This document shows positions 22,390 through 34,000 of a stretch of DNA of 64,000 nt, piece after piece. The notes below the pieces were generated by a model, which worked only from the letters and a program-made list of their open reading frames with translations, searched no databases and was not told the origin of the DNA. How positions within the stretch are numbered: position 1 is the first letter of the stretch; every line of letters begins with the position of its first letter. The position numbers and the translations under genes were made by a program. The DNA comes from Macrostomum hystrix. Lineage: Eukaryota > Platyhelminthes > Macrostomidae. The DNA lies in contig CATNEN010000001.1 in assembly GCA_950097015.1 (NCBI GenBank), positions 26,496,001-26,560,000 of the forward strand. The letters are read 5' to 3'.

Positions 22390-23375
22390 TTTCTTCCGAA
22401 TCTAAGAACTTGTCGCTGGGTTGTCTTGCCGGTCAGTATCGCATGCTCCATCATTTCCGTCGCTCTTCCTGCATGGGTGTCCGTCTGGTACAGCGTTCGT
22501 AGAAGTGCTTCAGCTCAGCTGAGCAGTCTTCGGGAACTGCGGGCGCCCCCTTCTTATCTAGCACTGTCGCCGAACCCAGAAAGTTGTTAAAACTTGCGTG
22601 AGGCAAAGCACCGAGTCCATCTGGAAGACTGAGCAACCGAACGCCCAGATGTCCGACTCTCTGCTGTAGTGTGGGTAGCTGTCATCGTCTGGTGCCAGCA
22701 GCTCTGGTGCCAATATGTGCAATGTGCCCTTTGGTGACATTGTGAGGCCGTGAGGAGGCTGACTGACTGCTCCAGCTTGATTGAAAGGCCTACGTCAATA
22801 AGTTTGACTCGCCTGTTGTCACTTAGCACAATGATGCTGCTGCATGCATTTGACGTCTCTGTGGATCACGGGCGGCTGTCGGCTGTGCAGGTAGCGCAGT
22901 GCTCTGCAGATCAAGAAGCTTTTCGGAACTATTTCTTCGAAGTTGTTGCTCGCTGGAAGAAACTTGCAAGGAAATAGTTTACAAGAGGCTTCTCACCTGT
23001 AGACAGAAAAAACGAATTGTCTCCTATTGCATTCTCTGTGAATTGATTACCTTCTCCAGGTGCGACCGTCCAGGAGATCCATGACGGACACAGTTAACGG
23101 TTCCCATTGTACGTGGAAGTAAAAGAATCTGACGATGTTATCGTGCTGAAGTCAGCAAAGATTCCACTCGCCTGCGATCTGTCGATGTCATCTGTCACGG
23201 ATCTCTGCTGATCGGTACGATGCTGTTGAACGGGTAATCTAAGGTTCTTCACGGCGCACCTAATTTCCGCGTCCGTATTAGCTTCGTGAACTTCACCGTA
23301 TCCACCTCTGCCAATCAGGCGGCTTTGTGTCCAGCGGCTTACGAACGGAAAACTAAAAGTGTTTATCAACTGCAG
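22390..23375 (-). pseudogene. Broken Ser/Thr protein-kinase gene (Pelle/IRAK- or MAP3K-like)
   Basis: On the minus strand, kinase subdomains appear in order but in shifting frames. The glycine-rich loop LIGRGGYGEV and CAVKNL (VAIK lysine) come near 23190-23320. Then come LQHDNIVRFF, an exon end with a GTAATC donor near 23050, ALRYLHSRQPPVIHRDVKC (HRD loop) near 22860, VKLIDVGLS (DVG in place of DFG), GTLHILAPELL (APE) and SDIWAFGCSVF. At least three frameshifts separate them, so a full-length kinase cannot be made. An intron is retained, so this is not a processed copy. The sub-family is uncertain. Confidence 0.7.
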
Positions 23376-23411
23376 GCTGGTAAAGTGATTGTAAGTGATT
23401 GGTAACATCAA

Positions 23412-26400
23412 TAATTTTTTAAGTGCCTATTGAATCAAGGACAACCCGGAGTAGAAGGACGGATGTAGTGTCAGCTTGTTTGTCCTTCTTATATCTCCCC
23501 TTCTATTTTTTGCGCATTTTTAACTTAGTAAATTTTTATGGTAATTTTACGCAAGAAAAATTATGTACAATATTTATTATATTTGTACAATATTTATGTA
23601 CTTTGTATTTATGTACAATACGTAAAATATTTACACTACAATTACAAAATTACATTTCTATTAAAGCTAGAAATAAATAGCGAATACTAATTTATATATT
23701 CGTTAATTAGTACTTAATTGCAAGAGGAACACAGGATGGTCAAGCTAATTTTACTAGTCTGTTGTATATTAAATTTAAGTCCTACGACATGTTATTTAGT
23801 TAAGAAAACCGTATGAAAATCAAAATTTTATGTACAAAACTTAATAAAATTCGGTAGAGCAGCATGTTAGGCAAGTTATATCTAAAGAACAGCTTTCTAT
23901 ATGCTTCCAATCAAAAGCTGTCACCATTTTAATCTGAAAAATTTCCTATCTCCGTAGTGTTTTGGTTTCACGAAAACCAGCCTTTCATTTTTTCTAAAGA
24001 ATGTAGTTTCTCGTCCTTCAACTGCTCAAGGACCACTGGAGTACGTCGTCGTTATAGTCGTTCTAGTCTAGTAGTCCTTGCAACTGCTATTGATCCTTGA
24101 AGACAGCGTAGGTGTCTTTTTATTTAGGTTTTTTTTCATAAGGCTGCATCCCTCAGGCAAGCCATTTTTTATTATTTTAGATTTTATTTTAAGAACGTTA
24201 GCCGTTAGAGTTTCTATTCGTCTTAATATCAGTGAAAGCAATGGTTATAATGTGTTACGAATTCTAAAACGTCGCACTAAAGGAAGGCTGAATTTAGCAA
24301 TCGGCCCATTCTTTTAGGCATCATTGAGCCGTTTATGAATATCAAGCATGGTTTATTTGAAGTCCCGAGTTTCTTGAAACTACTCTTTTTGCAACTAATT
24401 AGCGTCGATCGGCTTATATTTCGTTATTTTAAACAACGCAATTAAATTTAAATATCTATTAAAATTCTATATTTCGTATAACTTTAGCTTAACAATATAT
24501 TATTTATTTACTTAAAGATGTGCCATAAGTCTATGCAAATAGGCGATCAAAAGCAAAATTTATTACCTACTTATTAACCGAAAAGAATAACTTGTTATCT
24601 TATTTTGTCCGAAATTGTACCCTAATTACCGCGTCATTCGATTTCTACTTTGAATCAGCTCGCAGGTTCAAGTTTTAATTCTTCTCTGTTAGCGGCTGTG
24701 CTAAGCTTATAAAAGAGGTTGCTTCTCTCCTATGATTATAATTTTGTGAAAATATGGCCATTCATAACAAGCCTCCACTTTGTATTACTTAATGGTCAAA
24801 GTGGATTTAACAGAATAAAGAAAGCACAAAATTTACTTTTAAGATTGTAAACTATTATAATTTAGGTAAAAATCGTAGGAATTAATGCCACACATTCTAT
24901 TATTATTATTCCGCATGGCTAAAAGCATTTTGATGGAAGGTCAGATGCAGAGCTCTGTCTTGACACAAAACGAAAAATGTTACTTCGCAGTTCACTTTTT
25001 GCGATTTAAAATTTTTCCATTTTCCTATTGAAAAGAACATTATTTAAAATGAATGCTATTCATATCTAGGAATAAAATTGAATAAATGGACATTTTACTC
25101 TTCTAGATACTATAAAAAAGAACTATATTTTATTTCCTGCTGGCTATCATAATTTCATGTTAATCATGCATATGTAACAGGGCTTGTCTCTCTACTTTTC
25201 TTTCTAATGGTAGCATATCACTCGGCACGAGCGGTTTAACCTTCTAAGGCACTGGCTTACTATTCTCCAGTCTTTGCTGGGCGTTTTCTGTGGATCAGAG
25301 GGTCACAGCCTCAAATAACCAACTCAACACTTTTCTTCTTCAGTAATAGCTTATTTGCTTTTCGCCACACAGGCACATTGATTTGTCTCAACTGAATTAC
25401 ACTCGTTTATATTCACAAAAGAAAATGTTTGTTAAAGTAAACGAATTTGACAAAATATTTAAAATATTTTACATATAAAAAATATTTAGCACATTCAAAC
25501 AAAAAGCATAGGCACGAATTTGACTTTAAAGAAATAATAAAAGCATCCCTACTACACATATAAGAGTTAAATAAAGCTGGAGTTATGAAAAGTTGTCCCA
25601 AAAACAACAAAAATTTTTTTTTGAAAAAAATGTTTGAAAATCGAAAGAGCTCTGTTTAATTTTGCTTCTTTAAAGTACAAGAGAATTACCACTGACAAAA
25701 CCGACAAAAGAAATGTAGAGAAACGCATTTTTAATGTGCTTTGATACTAAGGCATAGTTTAGTTTTCACACTTATCTCGCAGTAAAATTTTAAGAGAAGT
25801 GTCTATTGTCTCTTTTATAGAATGCAAGAGAAGTCTCACCAGTTCGCATTACTGAAGACAGATTAGTCTAAAGTCCAGGAAATAAAACTGAGAAAGCACA
25901 GTTATAAATAAGAATTAAACCACAAAACTTTTTCCCGACTTGCTATTTCAGTTTGGTGTCCCGAAACAACATGCTTGCGAGCTGATATGCTGCTGTAGGC
26001 AGTCAGTCAAAATTGAACGCTTCGGCATCAGTTTCAGTAAATTCCGAGAATGAATTTCCAGAAGCATAATTCCCAACATGCTGGTCTCACTGATTGCTAT
26101 AATCTACTTATGAGTGGCGTCATGACAGACCTCCCTGAACTCAACTCTGTGCGCGTTTTTGTTAGCTCAACTTTCTCAGGCGAGTAAAAGCAATGTCTAG
26201 GCCTAGGGATCACATTCATTTGTTCTGATAGCCATGAAGAGAAGGCTCTGGAGCATTTTAGTGTAGAATAATTTCTGCTCTAAAGGAGTGGGCAGAATAG
26301 GCAGAATTGGCTTATGGTTCACTGTCACGAAAGTCACACCACACCAAAGCAACTGGAAGCAGGATATTTTGCAGTATAAAATCTGCAAATCTATCATATA

Positions 26401-26611
26401 CTCGTAGAACCCGCCAGTATCCACTCACATAAAAAGCAATCCATTTAAAAATAGGACATTTATTATTTGCAGATTTTTATAGGGAAAGAAATGTGTTAAT
26501 GCAAACCGTGTATCCGAAGCTGAAGCACTTCTGCAGAGAGAAACACGGACTGATCCTTCAGGTAAATTCACTCGATTATATTTTTGTTGAGTTAACTCAT
26601 AAAATCTGTCC
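23412..26611. other. AT-rich intergenic region, nothing recognised
   Basis: About 3.2 kb with poly-A/T-rich sequence and only short open frames. I see no domain, RNA gene or tandem repeat. Confidence 0.5.
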
Positions 26612-26761
26612 ACTTACTCGTATCTATGATAAACTGAAGACATTAGACATTATACAACCTGAATGAATATCATATCAAAGACTGTCGAGTCGACATGCGC
26701 TGGGGCATTCAAGAGAGCGCAACGTGGATAATGTGGATAACACCCATTACACAACAGGCCC

Positions 26762-27914
26762 TTACAAGAGCCCGCCGTGTAATGGAGACATTAACCCCGC
26801 CACCCGAGCAAAAGAAGGCGAAGCAGAAAAGCGTCGGTGGCACAAAGCAGCGCTAGGAGGGGAAAGCGACCCCAAACCCCGAAAGAAAAAAGGGGGGAGA
26901 AAACCACAAAAGGCAAAAGTCAAACAGCACAGAGAAATCAGACAGTTAGCTTCACAATGCGAGACAGTTGACAAGCTGCCTGGACGCTGGACTCGACTTC
27001 TGCGTGCAAACGAGGCGTCGTCTGAGAAGTATCGGAAGACGCAGTCCGATTGCCAATCGCCGAGGCAGCGAATGTCGGCCAAGGAGAGGCCGCACGCGAA
27101 GGCAGCGCTGGCTCCGCCTCGGCGAAGACTGTGGCCTGAGAAGCCGCTCGCATTGAAGCCGCAAAATGACAGACCTCGCTTCAGAAGTCGAATGAAGGTC
27201 GAGACGGGCATGGGCACGTGGCCGTGGGCTCCCAGAATTGAGAACAAAGGCAGATGCGGCTTGAAAATCTCGTTCACGCACAGATGGTTGGCCAGGGCCG
27301 TGGCTGGGCAGATCTGCTGGCTGTTCGCGGCTTGCGGTAGGAAAACTTGTAGCTGGTGTCCCTTGAATTGGTTGGTTTTAGACTTGCTGAGTGTCAGCCG
27401 GAAGCCTCCAGGGCGCGTTGACAAAGAACTCCTGCGCAGTGAGTCTGCTGTGGCGGGAGGCAGCAGCTCCCGCCACAGATGGACGCCCCACCAGGAGACC
27501 AGCAACGCCGCCCTGAAGGCAGCAAGGAGACGCGGTGATGGTGACTGATGGAACATGGGGCAGCTGCGAAGGTGGTGGGGTTGCAGTGGTGTCGCTCGTC
27601 TCGGCTGCTGAGCCAGGAGGCGCCGCGCCCCTCAGCAGGGGAGTGCCAGCCTGGCGCTGTTTTTTGGTCGGATCTGGTGACGCTGAAGCCCTGTGTAGGA
27701 ATGAGACCGCGCTGAGGCTTGATTGCACGCTGGAGTACGAGGCAGTTCCGCGCTGCAGGAGGAAGACGACGAAGTGGCACACGTCGGACTCGGAAGCGGC
27801 GACCGCAGGAACTCGACGCTGTCGGCAGAATTCGCTCCAGACTCGCAGGCGGCTGGCATAGGACTTCCTGGTGCTGTGTGCCAGCGACAGCCGGCACAGA
27901 GCGGACACTGACAC
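26762..27914 (-). pseudogene. DIRS-element tyrosine recombinase (two frames)
   Basis: The N-terminal core-binding part starts at 27914 (STRKSYASRLRVWSEFC) and the catalytic part lies in another frame (27556-26762). The catalytic frame shows the Arg region near AAFRAALLVSWWG, then GHSLRRGGAS (H-x-x-R) and a terminal RYFSDD that supplies the Tyr. This replaces a DDE integrase. The change of frame between the two parts suggests a lesion. Confidence 0.7.
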
Positions 27915-27949
27915 GACGGGGCGGTGCGGAGCGCGGCTGCGACCTGTGA

Positions 27950-29586
27950 AAGAAGAGCGGTGCGGGACACGGCAGAGACAATGTGCGAGACAAGTTCAAT
28001 CGGGCAGATGCGCAGGGTGCCATAGAGGCGACAGCAAAAATTGACCAGCTCGTGCTTAGAGCTCTCCATTATGGAAGCAGGGTCTCTCAGCAGCTGCATA
28101 CGACCAGGGAGGTGAAAAGCTTGCAGCTGAATCCCGGAGGCCAGGCACAGAAGGGCCACAGTCTGGTAGATGCGGATCAGCGAGGGATGCCTGCAGGACA
28201 GCTTGTTGATCATGCCGACGGCGGCGGTGCTGTCAGAGTAGACCACCCGGCTGTTGCTCAGCTGCTCACGGAAATGCAGGATGGTCAGCAGTGGCACCAG
28301 GGCCTCCTTGTGGTTGATGTGGAGGTCGCGGAAGTCAGCCTCGAAGTCGTGCTCCCAGCTGAAGTAGATCCAGTCGCTGAAGCTGCTGCCGCAGACGATG
28401 CCTGCCGCGCCTTCAGAACTGCTGTCAGACTCGATGGCCACCAGCTGTCGAAAACGAGGATGCATGGGCGTCGGAGGCAGCGCATCGATGGACAACAGCC
28501 ACCAGTGCAGTAGATCGCGAACATCTTGAGACAGTCGAAGGTCAGTCCCGACATTGATGATGTCGAAGAGCGGGCGCAGAAACGGACGAAGCAGCTGGTT
28601 GATCTGACTGACCCAGCAGAGCTTCCCAACCAGCTTCTCCAACTGCTTCGGCTTGACGACGTCACGAGCCAAGCACTCACTCAGCAGATTCTGGATGTCC
28701 GTCTTCTTGTCGGCAGGCAGAGAGAGCGTCCCGTCAACGGTGTTGATGTGCACGCCCAGGAACACGACATGCTGGGCTGGGGCGCTTGACTTGCTCCAAT
28801 TGATGCTAAAGCCTAAGTTCTGCAGCAGGTGCACCAGGTAGTCGAAGGCTCGCTGAGCAGCATCTTGGGACTCGCCGGCCACCGCCCAGTCGTCCAAGTA
28901 GTTGACGGTAGCGCGAAAGCCTTGCTGGAGCATGTGCCGCTTGATTCTGGCTGACAGACGGTGAAAAATCTCGCACGATGCTCGCGCTCCAAATGGCAGC
29001 CGGGTGTCGACGAGCACCGAGTCTTCGGTGTCAGCCTCAAAGCGCCAGCTTAGACCTGTGAGCCTATGGTTGTCCGGATGAATACCGACTGAACGATAGG
29101 CCTGCTTCAGGTCGATTCCGATGAAGGAGCCGGGCCGAAGGTGCCTGGCCAGGTCTCGGAGCCTCGGACTGAGGCGAATCGCAGACTCTTCTCCTGCTCA
29201 TAGCTGTCATTGACGGAGGATCCCGGAGGGCTCGAAAGGTCGTGGATGATCCTGACGCTACCATCAGACTTTGGAATAGCACCGATCGCATTCAACATGA
29301 CGGGACCGCTGGCGAGCAAAAGGCGACCGAGGCGGAGCTCCTCAGCGAGCTGCTGGTCCACCTGCTTAGCTTGGGTGATGGTCGAGCTGTAGTTTTTGGA
29401 GCGCGTTAAAACAGGCGGCGGCTTGTTGATCAGCCGAAAGCCGTGATGAAGGCCATTGAGCAGAAAAGTTTCATCCGGGTCGCCGCGCAGCAGTGGCTCC
29501 CAGGCAGCGAGGTTCATGTCGGATGACAGAGTGCGACGCGGCGGAGGTGGCGGGGCAGAAGAGCGGGTGGGGGCGGGGGGAGGCAA
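27950..29586 (-). pseudogene. DIRS-element reverse transcriptase-RNase H (frameshifted)
   Basis: The first frame (29586-29107) carries GAIPKSDGSVRIIHDLS, the fingers motif of DIRS reverse transcriptases. Near 29170 the homology moves by one frame, and it continues through LPFGARAS and the catalytic YLDDWAV box (about 28885-28905) into RNase H. Acidic residues there sit in ESDSS, HKEAL and YSDSTA. The C-terminal LPGR motif lies near 28100. The frame change near 29.17 kb disables a single product unless recoding or an assembly error is involved. Confidence 0.75.
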
Positions 29587-30018
29587 GAAAGGGGGAGGGG
29601 CAGGCAGGGGATAAAAGCAGGTTGGTTGTAAAATAAATCTAGTTTTTTATCCCCTCCGCCGCATCGATGCCGTCGTTGGCCGGTCGGTGCTGGTGGGCGG
29701 GGTGCGGCTTGCCGCAGCCTCGCAGCTTGCAGGCGTGGCGGTACCTGCAGTTGGACCGTTAGCAGCCGGCAGGAGCGTTGAAGCTGAGGCAGATCGGCGC
29801 TTGCGACTGAGCAGCTGCTGGCTTGTTCACGGTGAAATTCAGGTTCCGCGGGTCGTTCAGGTAGCGGTGGTACAGCTGAGGCGGCTCACAGCCCCACTGG
29901 TGCGAATCAGACTCTGCCATCATCTTTCGCTAATCATCATCGAACTCCCACACGACGCCAGGGTTATAGCCGGCATCGAGCAGCTCGCCGATCTTCCGTG
30001 AGTACTGTAGGTAGCCTT

Positions 30019-30570
30019 TCAGCTGATTGACGTTGATGGAACCGTCATCAGGTGGACCAATGAGCCATCGTCGATGAGGCGCAGCATGATCTGGGAGTTT
30101 CCGGAGATCCACTGACCAACTGAAATTCTGCTCAAGCTGGGAGGCTGCTTCTTGAACACTAGATTTCCGTTCTCCATGCAGGCGGTGAGGCTCTCGTTCG
30201 ACTGACTGGCGCTCGGTTTGACGGAGTCGCGGATCAGGTAGGCTCGGCTGCGCTTGAGCTCCTGCTGACTGGTGCCGAGCTCTGCAACTTCCCTGCCCAA
30301 CAGCAAGGACTCATGCAATCTAACAGCAATTTCGCTCTGCTCACCTTGTGGTGTAAGACTAGGGGTCCGCTGGTGCTGAGGCAGTTTGAGCTCACTTTGC
30401 AGCTGGGCACGGCGTCGAGTCAATGCCTCAATTTCTAGGTCCTCGACTTCCTTCCGCAGCGCCGCCAGGTCGCCGGCCGCGCCTCGCGATGCACCGCCTC
30501 CGCCCGCTGGCTGGCCGCCGATGGTATCCGATGTAGGGCTGGCGCTGCTGAGGTCGGCTGTCTCTGCCAC
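30019..30570 (-). CDS. DIRS-element gag-like protein
   Basis: Open frame of 183 codons at the 5' end of the element. It has low complexity with Ala/Gly/Ser-rich N-terminal residues, then a charged stretch (about 40-110) rich in Leu, Glu and Arg that could form a coiled coil. There is no zinc knuckle. Assigned to gag by position upstream of the reverse transcriptase, not by a conserved domain. Confidence 0.5.
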   Translation of the reverse strand: MAETADLSSASPTSDTIGGQPAGGGGASRGAAGDLAALRKEVEDLEIEALTRRRAQLQSELKLPQHQRTPSLTPQGEQSEIAVRLHESLLLGREVAELGTSQQELKRSRAYLIRDSVKPSASQSNESLTACMENGNLVFKKQPPSLSRISVGQWISGNSQIMLRLIDDGSLVHLMTVPSTSIS

Positions 30571-31014
30571 GGCGCGCAGGTGATTGCAAAGTCGCTCGTA
30601 GAGCTGCTGTTTACGCCCGGTTTGAGACAGGCCGTAGTTGGCTAGCTCTTGTTTGAGCTGCTTAGTTGTCAGTTTGCGTGCACTGTCGATTAAAAAAATT
30701 TACACGCGAGCCAAAAAAATTCAGCCAATGCGACACGCGAGCCAAAGCACGGCACGCGGGTATATAACACCCCACCCCCCATAAGGGGTGGGTGAGTAAG
30801 CAGCGAGAAAAAAGGGGGTGGGTGGATAACACCCATTGCACAACAGGCCCTTACAAGAGCCCGCCGTGTAATGGAGACACTTACTCGTATCTATGATAAA
30901 CTTAAGACTAAAGACATTATACAACCTGAAAGACTGTCGACATGCGCTGGGGCATTCAAGAGAGCGCAACGTGGATAATGTGGATAATACCCATTGCACT
31001 CATAACGCAACGAG

Positions 31015-34000
31015 AGCTCAATTGGCTGCAGAAATCTGTTATTCGGAACTTCAGCACTGTCAGCGAATGGTAAGAACATGAAGAAAACCTTAACCATAAT
31101 ACACTTATAGCAGACTTTTTCCTGGCTGCAAGGCATTTACTAATTTTTACTGGCAAGACAATGTAATAAAATCGTAACAGAACAAAAATATTTCAGGGCA
31201 TCCTGGGCCACCGATACGGAAGTTGTCAGTTGCCATTCAGGGTTCGGCAGTCTGACCTGGTGGCACTGGAGAGGGCCATGATGGCTCAGGGCAAGCACGC
31301 TGCTGCAGACCTCCTGCACAAGCTCTATCGACTGGATGAGAACCAGCTGCCACCTGTGTTCACTCTGCAGTCTGTTGCCAGCATGGACGAGGAGTCGCAG
31401 CTGTTGGAAGCGGCAGAATCCGCTGCAACTGCCGCGTTGGAAGCAGGCGAGCTGACAGACGGGACTGCTCTGGAGTTCACAGCGTCAGTCACGCACCTGG
31501 AGTTTGTCCACGGAATCGTGAATTGCAGACAAGAGCGACGTCGAGACGCGCTGCTGTTTTGTCGTGAGATCAGCGACCTGAGGGAGCGTGACAGCAACGT
31601 TTCGAACGCCAGGTTCGCCGAGACGAGCGCCAGCGGAGGCCTTGATGAGGCCATGCTTGAGAAGCTGGAGCAGCTCAAGAGACACGAACTGCCTCGTCTG
31701 TTACCGGCTGACAACTCGGTTGAGTACCGACTGACGTGGCAGTCTCTGGTTGACTCCGATCCATCATACGAGAACCGGCTTGCCAGCGACTTCGAGAAGC
31801 ACTTGCGTCGTCTGATTGAGCGAGCAGTGAGAGATGTGTCAGCTCTTGAGTCCGACAGCCTGTACACAGAGGTGCTTCAGCACTCCCACCAATGTGTGAA
31901 CTACGTGAGCCAGTTCCAGGGTCGCGAGGACACGATGGCCACTGTTCAAGGCTATATCATGGGGTCATCGCGACGTCCTCTTGTGATTCACGGTTGCTCC
32001 GGGTGCGGCAAGACGTCGGTGCTTGCTCGAGCGGGGAACCTGGCTCGACAGTGGCTTCCGGAGACTGAGCGAGACGGCGCACTGGTTTTGGTTCGGTTTC
32101 TCGGAACAAGTCCCGCCACATCAAGCATCCGACAGACTCTGCGGTCACTGTGTGAGCAGCTGGCTGTGTTTCTACATCACTCAAATGTCGAGTCTTTTCA
32201 GCATGCAGACGTCTTTCGCGATCTGGTAGACACTTTTTACTCGATCTGTAAAGCTGCCGCACTGCAAAATCGAAAGTACGTGTTATCATTGATGCTATCT
32301 TATAAAAAACGATAAATGGTATTAGCATAGAGAATTGGGATTTTGTAATCGTCGATATGAAACATTACATCTCTTGAATGGCATAAGGCTTTCTTTTCCC
32401 ACGACGAAAGTCCTCTTGAAAAAAACGATGCCTTCTCCAAACAGAGTTAGCTAGTCACCAAGGCGTCAATTCGAACAAAACCTTAGGCAAAACTAACTCG
32501 TTGATCCACCACACTCTGCTATTTAAAGGATCCTGATATTTCTGGACTCGGTGGACCAGCTGGACTCTTCTGACGGAGCCTACACAATGAGCTGGATGCA
32601 CAGTGAGCTGCCTGAGAATGTGAAACTCGTGCTCAGTACTCTGCCCGACCTGTTCGGCATCCTGGACAGGTGTCGGCTGCTGCTGGACAATGATCCAGCG
32701 TGCTTCGTTGAGGTCCGAGCTCTGGAGCCGTCGCTGTGCAGCGACATTGTCCGAGCTCTACTCGCATCTCGCAGCCGATGCCTGACCGATTCGCAGTGGT
32801 CGATTGTTCGAGACGCATTCGAGGTCTGTAGCTTGCCAATCTACATGAACCTGTTGTTCAAGCAGGCTCTGAGCTGGAGATCGTACACGCCTGTCGACTC
32901 AAAGTCGATCGAGACCTCGGTGCGCGGAGCCATCTTCCAGTTGTTCCGCCAGCTGGAGCGGCAGTTCGGGAAGCTGCTGGTGTCCCACTCGCTGTCCTAC
33001 ATCACAGCATCTCGGAGTGGACTGAGCGAGCCGGAGCTGGAGGACTTGCTGTCACTGGATGAGGATGTGCTGGGCGAGATCTTTGAGCACCACCTTCCGC
33101 CGTTCATTCGCGTGCCTCCGTTGTCATGGACTCGAGTTCGACACGCGATCGGAGGCTACCTGGTAGAGCGAGAGGCTGACGGCACCCGAGTGCTGTTCTG
33201 GTACCACCGGCAGTTCTGGGAGGTGGCCAACGACTACTTTTTCGCTGACGTCGAGCATGCGAGGGCGACGCACTCGCGGCTGTCGGACTACTTCCTCGGC
33301 GTGTGGGCGGGCAGATCGAAGCCATTTCGGTGTCCTGAGAAGTTGGCCAAGAAGCTGACTCGCAAGGTAAGCAAATCTGCTTGTGAACTATGCAGTCTGT
33401 TGTTTTATTAGAGCGGTACCAATGCTAAAGTCGCGTGTCGTAAACTCGATTTCAGGGCACGACGCCTCCAGCTGAAGCGGACAGACAGGTGGCTCCTCAG
33501 CCGAACGCATTTCAACAGCAGGCAGACAGGACTCGCCGATTCAACCTTCGCAAGCTCAGCGAGCTTCCTTTTCACCTGATTTGCAGTGGGAGAATAGCTG
33601 AATTCCACGACCAGGTGACTTTCAACGCCGACTTTCTTGAATCTCGACTGACCTCGACGTCTCGATATCAGGTGATGCGCGACCTTCAGTTGTTCTTTGA
33701 CCTTGACGAGTCCGAGAGAGGAGATGGAGCAGACGCTGCGGATGCCGAGAGAGTATTCAACTGTATTCGAATCGCTGCACTGAGCCTGAGTCACAGCTGC
33801 TTGGCTCTGGGAGTGGATCTCTGTGGCCGGTTGCAGTCATTCGCTGATAGTTCAACACGCATTCGAAGTCTCCTCGATGGTTCCAGACAGAATGCATTCA
33901 TGACGCGCATTGTTCCGCTGACTGGCTGTTTCGACAGTGGAAGCAGCCTGACGCAGTGCAAAATTCAGGTTCAGTTGGGATTGGCTAAGCTATGTCAAAC

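Larger units (their letters stand above)
26612..31000 (-). mobile_element. DIRS/PAT-type tyrosine-recombinase retrotransposon with A-B ... B-A terminal repeats
   Basis: Minus-strand coding order is gag-like (30.57-30.02 kb), reverse transcriptase plus RNase H (29.59-27.95 kb), tyrosine recombinase (27.91-26.76 kb). This is the order of DIRS-group elements. Ends: segment A (26612-26738 and 30879-30992, starting ACTTACTCGTATCTATGATA) and segment B (26733-26790 and 30822-30878, containing CAACAGGCCCTTACAAGAGC) are both direct repeats. They are arranged A-B on the left and B-A on the right. This resembles, but does not equal, the split direct repeats of PAT/Ngaro elements. No methyltransferase part noticed. 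The element is damaged (frameshift near 29.17 kb). Confidence 0.85.

Noticed and set aside
24078-24317. 79-codon frame in AT-rich DNA
   Set aside because: No homology or motif recognised, and no neighbouring exon signals; frames of this length occur by chance.
26724-27548. 274-codon plus-strand frame
   Set aside because: Shadow of the tyrosine recombinase on the opposite strand.
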